DNA of 64,000 bases from Marisa cornuarietis (lineage: Eukaryota; Mollusca; Gastropoda; Architaenioglossa; Ampullariidae): positions 2,046,001 to 2,110,000 of the forward strand of contig SMMW01000622.1 in NCBI GenBank assembly GCA_004794655.1, in the 5' to 3' direction. The notes under the pieces are model-generated. The model was not told the DNA's origin. It made no database searches and saw only the letters and a program-made list of their open reading frames with translations. Made by a program: the position numbers and the translations under genes. This document shows positions 58,401 through 64,000 of this stretch, in pieces (position 1 is the stretch's first letter; every line of letters begins with the position of its first letter).

Positions 58401-59699
58401 TGACTACAGATTTAAGTTTGCTCTTTTCAAACTTGAAGGTGCGTAACTGGATTGTAAGTGTGAAGGCTAGTAAATCACTTCGAAACGTTGGCAGCAATTT
58501 AAGTAACCTTAGGCAGCATCAGACGTGTTCTGTATAAAAGTCAGAAATGAGGATGTGGTTGTGTGCTTTTCGTTTAGCCTGTGGTGTCGTTAAGTGGTCT
58601 TTTGCAGGTGCCGCAGGATAGCAGGGTTAAGTCGAGGAATCATTGACCCACCGAAAACGTGTAAGTTGGCAGGTGCGTGTGTGCTTGTAAGAGTGGGAGA
58701 CAACCTTCAGCGAAGCAGCAATCATCACAAGTTCCAAAGGATATTTTTTTAATAAAAGGATACATGTAACCATAAGATCTTTGTTGTCTCATGTATGTGT
58801 GAGAGAGAGTTAAGCGCTATTATGCGGTCGCGGAACGTAAAAACCCGTATTGCGGCGTGCATGTAAAATGTGCAGAAGTGTAACAATGCATTCTTCACTC
58901 CATTTCGCGCATCAAAAGCCTAATTCATTTGTTTGCCTGTGAGACCGCCAAAGAATTTGGGGGGGGGGTGCATGTTAGCGAATATGCATTATAGCACGTT
59001 AACCTTGCGTACGATACGTGACATTGGTGAAGTAGCTGTATAAATATATGCATACATTGCCAGGATTGATGTCTTGCCGCTAATGCATCCAGCTATACTG
59101 TTACTGTTACGCTCAACTTACTCGTGGGCGGCGTCCGTGCATCGAAACACGTACGTGTTCTGGTTGACAGCTCGTAGCGTTCGGCACCGGGACACAAAGT
59201 TTCAAATGAAGGGGAATATAAACATTTCTGTAGTGTCATCTACGGAACTTTCGCATTTTGCTCTCTCTCTCCCATCCGGCACCACCACCACTGGTAACAA
59301 CTAATGAGAAAAGCAACAGGCAGCCGAGAAACGTACGCATAAAGTCTAACTTACAACTGAGCCATTATAGACACTAATATTCCTCGCAATTGGTGAGGTT
59401 CGCACAAATTGTGCTGCTTTTTATTAGTTCTAAGAGGTGATGACCACACTGCCTTTTTTTTTAATACGACACATATACTCTAAGCATGAAACTTGAGAAC
59501 ATATGTGACGATACTGTAGAATATGAGAACGTTTGTTTAAAAAAATAAAAGTAATACTTTAATTTGTAAGTCTTACTGATTTATAGTTTTTCAACTGAAC
59601 ACATTTTATAGGTAAAAAAAAAATACGTTTTGGGACCAAAGCTTTTCCATATGAAGTTTATCTTTCGACGAGAGTTTTTTTTTCTGCATATATCAATGC
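52433..59699. other. 3' UTR of the acidic protein gene, then intergenic
   Basis: No further gene was recognised. A short (AAT)n-headed repeat remnant lies at about 53430-53500 with GCACTCTCTGTACTG. A poly-T run is at about 54808-54824 and a (TG)n run near 58165-58190. From about 58600 CpG dinucleotides become noticeably more common, without any supported exon. The longest open frames (55971 plus, 57475 minus) show no domain and have AT-rich composition. Confidence 0.5.
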
Positions 59700-59860
59700 C
59701 AGAGGCTGCCTTTGGTGGTAGCAACTGGGGCGCCAACGCCTGAGGAGGGCCCCCGCGATAGGAGATTCTTGTGGTACGGTATATACGGTATAAAGACTAC
59801 ACTTACGGCTCTCGGCCCCCGGGGGCACCCGCCCTGGGCCCCGTGCTACGGCCGTTACTG
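59700..59860. mobile_element. hAT-type MITE, 161 bp, GC-rich
   Basis: A perfect 8-bp duplication ATCAATGC flanks it at 59692-59699 and 59861-59868. The ends are CAGAGGCTGCC and, by complement, CAGTAACGGCC, the CA-G start typical of hAT elements. The interior is strikingly GC-rich (GGGCCCCCGCGA; GGCCCCCGGGGGCACCCGCC) in an otherwise AT-rich region. There is no coding sequence. Confidence 0.8.
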
Positions 59861-60469
59861 ATCAATGCATTTCAATTGCCGCACATTTAATTTAAGACAA
59901 CCTCAATTTAAAGAAATGAAAGATTAGCGCTACAGATATGTGAGCCATTTTTTCTAACCCCAAATTCTCTCTGTAAATATTCTGTCACACACAATCCTTT
60001 GTTGTTTGTTTGTATTTTGCTTACGCCTCCTCATCTCAAGCTAGGTACGAGCTTCAAGATGTGTTTTTTTTTTCAGGAGTCGCTAGTAAAGCCCGACATG
60101 CAGATATTGTACATTTTCTTACGTCTGCTGCTAATCTGCGTCTTGTCTCTCTGCCATACCCTATGTGCGTGTTTACCAAGAAGTGGCATGTTCTTAAGAG
60201 TAAGTTGACGCAAAGCGGTAGGAAATCGACTGTCGAGACATTTACTGATGCTACCCGTAATGACTGCCTCTCCTTTCCGCTCTCCAAAGAACCAGGTGTC
60301 GCATCTAAGAACATGAGCTGAAACCGAGCAAAGAGTAAACCCATTCACCAGTACGTGCAGGAACCTGTCTCCTTATGTCATTGTCTGAAAGAGTCAAGCA
60401 GGGAACAGCTAGTTATGAAGCGAAGGTAAGTCGTTACCTTGGGCCAAGATTGGGAATTCAAGGACAAGA

Positions 60470-60632
60470 GTCTTGTTTCCGAAGTTATAAAGCGGTGTCC
60501 AAACCCCACGGATGCTGTTTTTAACCTCTGGAGCTGTAGTTATAAAGCGGTGGCAAAGATCTCCTAGGGTAAAGAAACATGAAGCAGTGTCCGCGAGGTC
60601 TAGACACCGCTTTATAACTTCGGAAACAAGAC
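60470..60632. repeat. Perfect 30-bp inverted repeat
   Basis: The arm at 60470-60499, GTCTTGTTTCCGAAGTTATA then AAGCGGTGTC, is the exact reverse complement of 60603-60632, with a 103-bp loop. The loop holds a partial third copy, AGTTATAAAGCGGTGG, near 60538-60553, in the same direction as the left arm. The right arm ends where a SINE begins. It may be a palindromic MITE. Confidence 0.9.
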
Positions 60633-60835
60633 GCAGGGGCGCCCGGTAGTGTCGTGGTCAAAACACTCGCCTGCCACCATTGCACTGAGAAACTCCTGGT
60701 TCAGATCTCGTCTCGGAACACTCTGTATGTGACACCTGTCTGTAGGGCTAGACATCGGGGGTGTTCTCCGGGTACTCCATAGTGCGAAATCACCTCAAGG
60801 TGGAAGCACTTTCCTACTAAATCAACCAACCAAAC
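60633..60835 (+). mobile_element. tRNA-derived SINE
   Basis: The head GGGGCGCCCGGTAGTGTCGT gives an A-box-like block, and GGTTCAGATCT is the B box. The body has TGTATGTGACACCTGTCTGT then AGGGCTAGACATCGGGG and CTCCGGGTACTCC. The 3' part ends CCTACTAAATCAACCAACCA. The same body order appears at 21580 and 61918. Confidence 0.75.
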
Positions 60836-61479
60836 AAGCTTCTTCTTGTATTGGAAAGTGATTATGTACATGATAATTTTGCTATTTATTTTGTATAGCA
60901 AACTCAAATGTAATCACGTAAAATTGTTTGTAATGGTACATTAGTGGACACTCTCCTTTGTCTTTCTCTTTTTTCCCTCTACCTCTTCTCTTATCTTGAA
61001 TTAAGAATGAAAGGGATGCCAAGTTATGTGAACTGCATTTACTGAATAAAGAATATAATAAAAAAAAGCTTCTTCTTGAGCTCTCTTTTTTACCTGGCGA
61101 AATGACTTACTCTCGCTTCATAGTTACAGCCTCAGATCCATCCTTCTGTGGTCCATGGGTTGCTGCTGCCGCGTTGCAGATCCCTATAAGGTGAGCAAGA
61201 GTGGGGGTGCGGAAGGACTGGGGAGCGAGGTAAATAAGCCAGCCTTTCTCACTGTCTCGTGCTGTTACCACCCTGCCATCCTTCATGACTATGCGTTTGG
61301 GTTTGCACGCATACTACTGCCTCGTGCCTGAACCTCTTGTGTCAGACTGTTTGAACTGGGCAGAGATACTATCTGCAATGTACACGTTGTAACCAAATGG
61401 TGCCAGTAATGAGGGGGCTATTCATGAAATATTCTCTCGGTCGCTTGCTGTCAGACGCTAGCAACAAATGCAAATAAGA

Positions 61480-61790
61480 CAATAAATACTGTGACGATGG
61501 GAACACTCAAAACGCCGTGAGCAACATATATGAATGCATCACCTCACTAACCACGTTTCAAAAAAAGACTGAAGACCCATCTGTTTATTTAAGATGGACT
61601 TAAACTTAAACAACCAAGCAACACTTCCGTCTTTATTTTCTTACTTTCCTGGTGTTTTATCTATTTATTTACTGTATTTTTTTCTTCTTATTTTTTATTT
61701 ATTTTGTTTTTGCTGCGCAATGAGCATTCTTCTGAATGGATACCTGCGCATTACAAATGGACATCATCATCATCATCATCATCATCATTA
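61480..61790 (+). repeat. Possible LINE 3' end with (CAT)n tail
   Basis: A short plus-strand stretch near 61505-61595 reads YECITSLTTFQKKTEDPSVY, resembling the SLxxFKxxLKTxLF ending of several LINE ORFs. About 170 bp later a (CAT)n microsatellite (61762-61788) could be its tail. No target duplication was found, so the assignment is weak. Confidence 0.3.
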
Positions 61791-61917
61791 GATTGGCCTT
61801 TTGCAAACAATTCGTTTATAATCTTTGTGCTCTAAAATCAGCCAGTATTTTCCAAAAAGACTAGTTAATGTGTATAGCTGCACCTTGGGGTGTCTGGCAG
61901 CAGAGTGGGACATTTTC

Positions 61918-62094
61918 GTTTTGTCACCACTGCGACGGAAAAATCAAGTCCTGATATATACCTTGTTTCGGGGCGCACGCACTCTCTCGGGATGTGTCAT
62001 CTGGCTGTCAAGGGTTTCTCTGCCTGGATTCCTCCCATATTGTTCGCAGTCACCGCTAGATGGAGGCATTTTCCCATCAGATAAACCAACTGCT
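61918..62094 (+). mobile_element. Degenerate SINE of the same family
   Basis: The blocks GATGTGTCATCTGGCTGTCA, CTGCCTGGATTCCTCCCATA and TCACCGCTAGATGGAGGCAT, then CATCAGATAAACCAACTGCT, match in order the body of the SINE at 60633. The tRNA-like head is poorly preserved. Confidence 0.5.
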
Positions 62095-62562
62095 ATGCAT
62101 AACTTTAACGTGACCATTTTTTATCCCTTTGTTCAAATATAAAAATTCTGGTCAACAACTAGTCTCATCCCACAGAACAAAGATTTTTTATCTCATCCTC
62201 TGCAACCTCTCCTAGCTGAGAATGTAACGAACGTTGTTGTCAGTATAGAAGATTTGTGCACAAATTAGAATCACATTTGTTGTTATTCTTGCTGATGATA
62301 GCTGTACTCTGTCTTTATCGCGTGTTAGTCGCTTGAACTTTTTGTTTTGCCTCAAGGCATCAGGCTGAACAACAGTTGTAACGTTTCAGTTATCCGAAAA
62401 CTGGATTGACGAGCTCTTCATTCAAGTAACCTTCATTCTGGTAATTTATGGATCCTCTTAGTTCTGCTTCATGATGTACTTTCCTCGAAGCGGACGTAGA
62501 AGTTCATCAAATGGTAGACCTTAGTAGTGAAAAGTCCACGAGAAGAGGCAATAATCGTAATA

Positions 62563-63549
62563 CAGTCAAACCTCGGTTTTTGTCGGTAATCCGTTTCAGG
62601 ACAATCGGCGAAATCCGAAACCGACGAAAACTGAGGCAATTATTTCCATATGAATTAATGAAAATCCAATTAATTCGTTATAGACAATCCAAAATCCATA
62701 CCAAAAACACATTTTATAGAGAATAAATATAGTGTTTAATACTAAAAACATTAAGCATTTTCCTTTCTGAAGACTTCTTGGCGTATGGAAGACGGCGAGA
62801 AGGGAAGAGAGAGGTGCAGATATTGTTTGAAAGGGGAATCTGCCTCCATAAGGACCTTAGGTATCAAGGCGCTCTCTGGGTTCACTTCCTTTCTTGGTCT
62901 TTTGGCAATAGGACCAGGAAACACTTAACAGAAGCTTTTTTTTGGGATAGTAAACTGTGAATCTTCTTAGATTATTACTGTCACCAGAGTAAAAGTAGGA
63001 AATTTTCATTACTTTTATTGCAAAGTTTAAGTTTTCTCATTTCAAAAAATGCATAGGTTTCTTGGTCTTATTTTACCTAAGAGCAGCGATAATAAAAAAA
63101 AAAAAAAACACCCACCCACCACCGTCTTCATCGTCTTAAGTTAGACGTCATTGTTTTATTACGTCATTTCATTTCTACGCTGTGCTAAAGGGGTTACGGG
63201 CGTCACGTACATTTTGAAACTGAAAATAAACACATCACACCGAATGCTGTCTACGCAATAATCACGTACATATAATTGTAGTATTAACACTCGCAATCAT
63301 TTTTTTTAAGCACAAAAACACTGGAAAGCAATGGAATTGTTTGGCTAGACGTGCGGGGTGATGCTCACACAACAAACAACGCCACACTGAGCAGGAGAAC
63401 GCTTGGGTCGTCCTTTGTTTTCACAAAATTAGCAGCGAGGTCACGTGGCCACGCCGACGAAAAGTGAGACAAATTTTTTGCGGGGGAAAAAAATCGACGA
63501 AAACCGAAACCGACGATAACAGAAGGCAACGAAAACTGAGGTTTGACTG
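62563..63549. mobile_element. pogo/Tigger-type nonautonomous transposon, 987 bp
   Basis: The left end CAGTCAAACCTCGGTTTTTG and the right-end complement CAGTCAAACCTCAGTTTTCG are near-perfect inverted repeats. TA lies at both edges (62561-62562 and 63550-63551). Subterminal words such as CGAAACCGACGAAAAC recur inside both ends. No intact transposase frame was found. Confidence 0.88.
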
Positions 63550-63837
63550 TACTAGCTTACTGCGCTCATGTTGGCTTAGTGCTTGACGTGTTTACACTGG
63601 TACAAAAATAATTTCCTGGTGGCTTCAAGTTTTATTAAAACATTACTTTTTTAAACATAAAAGGTATTCGATCTTCCTTACTTATACCCACAATCATTAT
63701 ATAAAACTATCGGGGAGCTCTCAGAAACAAAATTTAATAAATTTTATGTTAAGCCTTTCAATTATCTGCATTTCCACCTTAGGCATACACCATGACGAAT
63801 ATAAAAGGTTCCTTTCAGTCACAATCACATGTTCGCA

Positions 63838-63858
63838 TGCACACACACACACACACAT
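63838..63858. repeat. (AC)n microsatellite
   Basis: A short CA dinucleotide run in otherwise unremarkable sequence, just left of the CpG-rich window end. Confidence 0.8.
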
Positions 63859-63967
63859 CTCTAGATCCAAATGGCGCGTGCCGGAGTCCCACTGACGTGT
63901 CATGACCCACGCATTCGTCGTCTAATGTTTTAGTTATTCCTGAAGATACACTAGCCGTGTGCGCACC

Positions 63968-64000
63968 ATGAGCCGCGTGGAAAACGCGCACGCAGCGGAC
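63968..64000 (+). CDS. Candidate start of a gene running off the window
   Basis: ATG at 63968 in the context GCACCATGA opens a frame MSRVENAHAAD that stays open to the last base. The surrounding 140 bp are CpG-rich and contain TGACGT near 63893, a CRE-like word. Only 11 codons are visible, so a chance frame cannot be excluded. Confidence 0.2.
   Translation, partial: MSRVENAHAAD

Noticed and set aside
59074..59304. 76-residue plus-strand frame in CpG-richer sequence
   Set aside because: A short frame with no domain, signal peptide or splice partner.

Overview
This is a 64 kb piece of an animal nuclear genome: AT-rich, gene-poor and intron-rich, with GT-AG introns and many decayed transposons. 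The repeat set suggests a lophotrochozoan, most likely a mollusc: tRNA-type SINEs, an (AAT)n-headed interspersed repeat with a TTATAGCGC-like core, LINEs with short tandem 3' tails, pogo/Tigger-type elements and hAT MITEs. That placement is inference; nothing here names a species. There is no bacterial or plasmid content, no CRISPR array and no rRNA gene.

Layout. (1) 1-14937, plus strand: the 3' part of a large adaptor gene with an IRS/Dok-type PTB domain closest to Dok-7, followed by a very long tail rich in prolines and tyrosine motifs (four YxxM). Four phase-matched exons are visible; the 5' exons lie outside the window or were not found. (2) 14938-29903: no host gene seen. It holds a SINE, a 5'-truncated LINE between two near-identical 377-bp direct repeats, and a second truncated LINE with a clean 13-bp target-site duplication. 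(3) 29904-40841, minus strand: a complete MELK kinase gene in 15 coding exons, 666 codons, all phases consistent, from the glycine loop through VAVK, HRD, DFG and APE to the C-terminal KA1 domain. (4) 42926-52432, plus strand: a complete seven-exon gene for an unnamed 896-residue acidic, Ser/Asp/Glu-rich, probably nuclear protein whose last 30 residues form a charged helix resembling CCDC9. It lies head-to-head with MELK, and the gap between them carries a CCAAT box and a TTTGAA (CHR-like) motif. (5) 52433-64000: no gene seen until the last 33 bases, where an ATG in a CpG-rich context opens a frame that runs off the window. This part holds a hAT MITE, a 30-bp perfect inverted repeat abutting a SINE, further SINE and LINE relics and a pogo/Tigger-type element.

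The genes do not form a pathway. The adaptor would act at a receptor tyrosine kinase and offer PI3-kinase docking sites. MELK is a cell-cycle kinase that shares a likely bidirectional promoter with the acidic nuclear protein. The most unusual structure is the LINE flanked by 377-bp direct repeats, best read as an exceptionally long target-site duplication.
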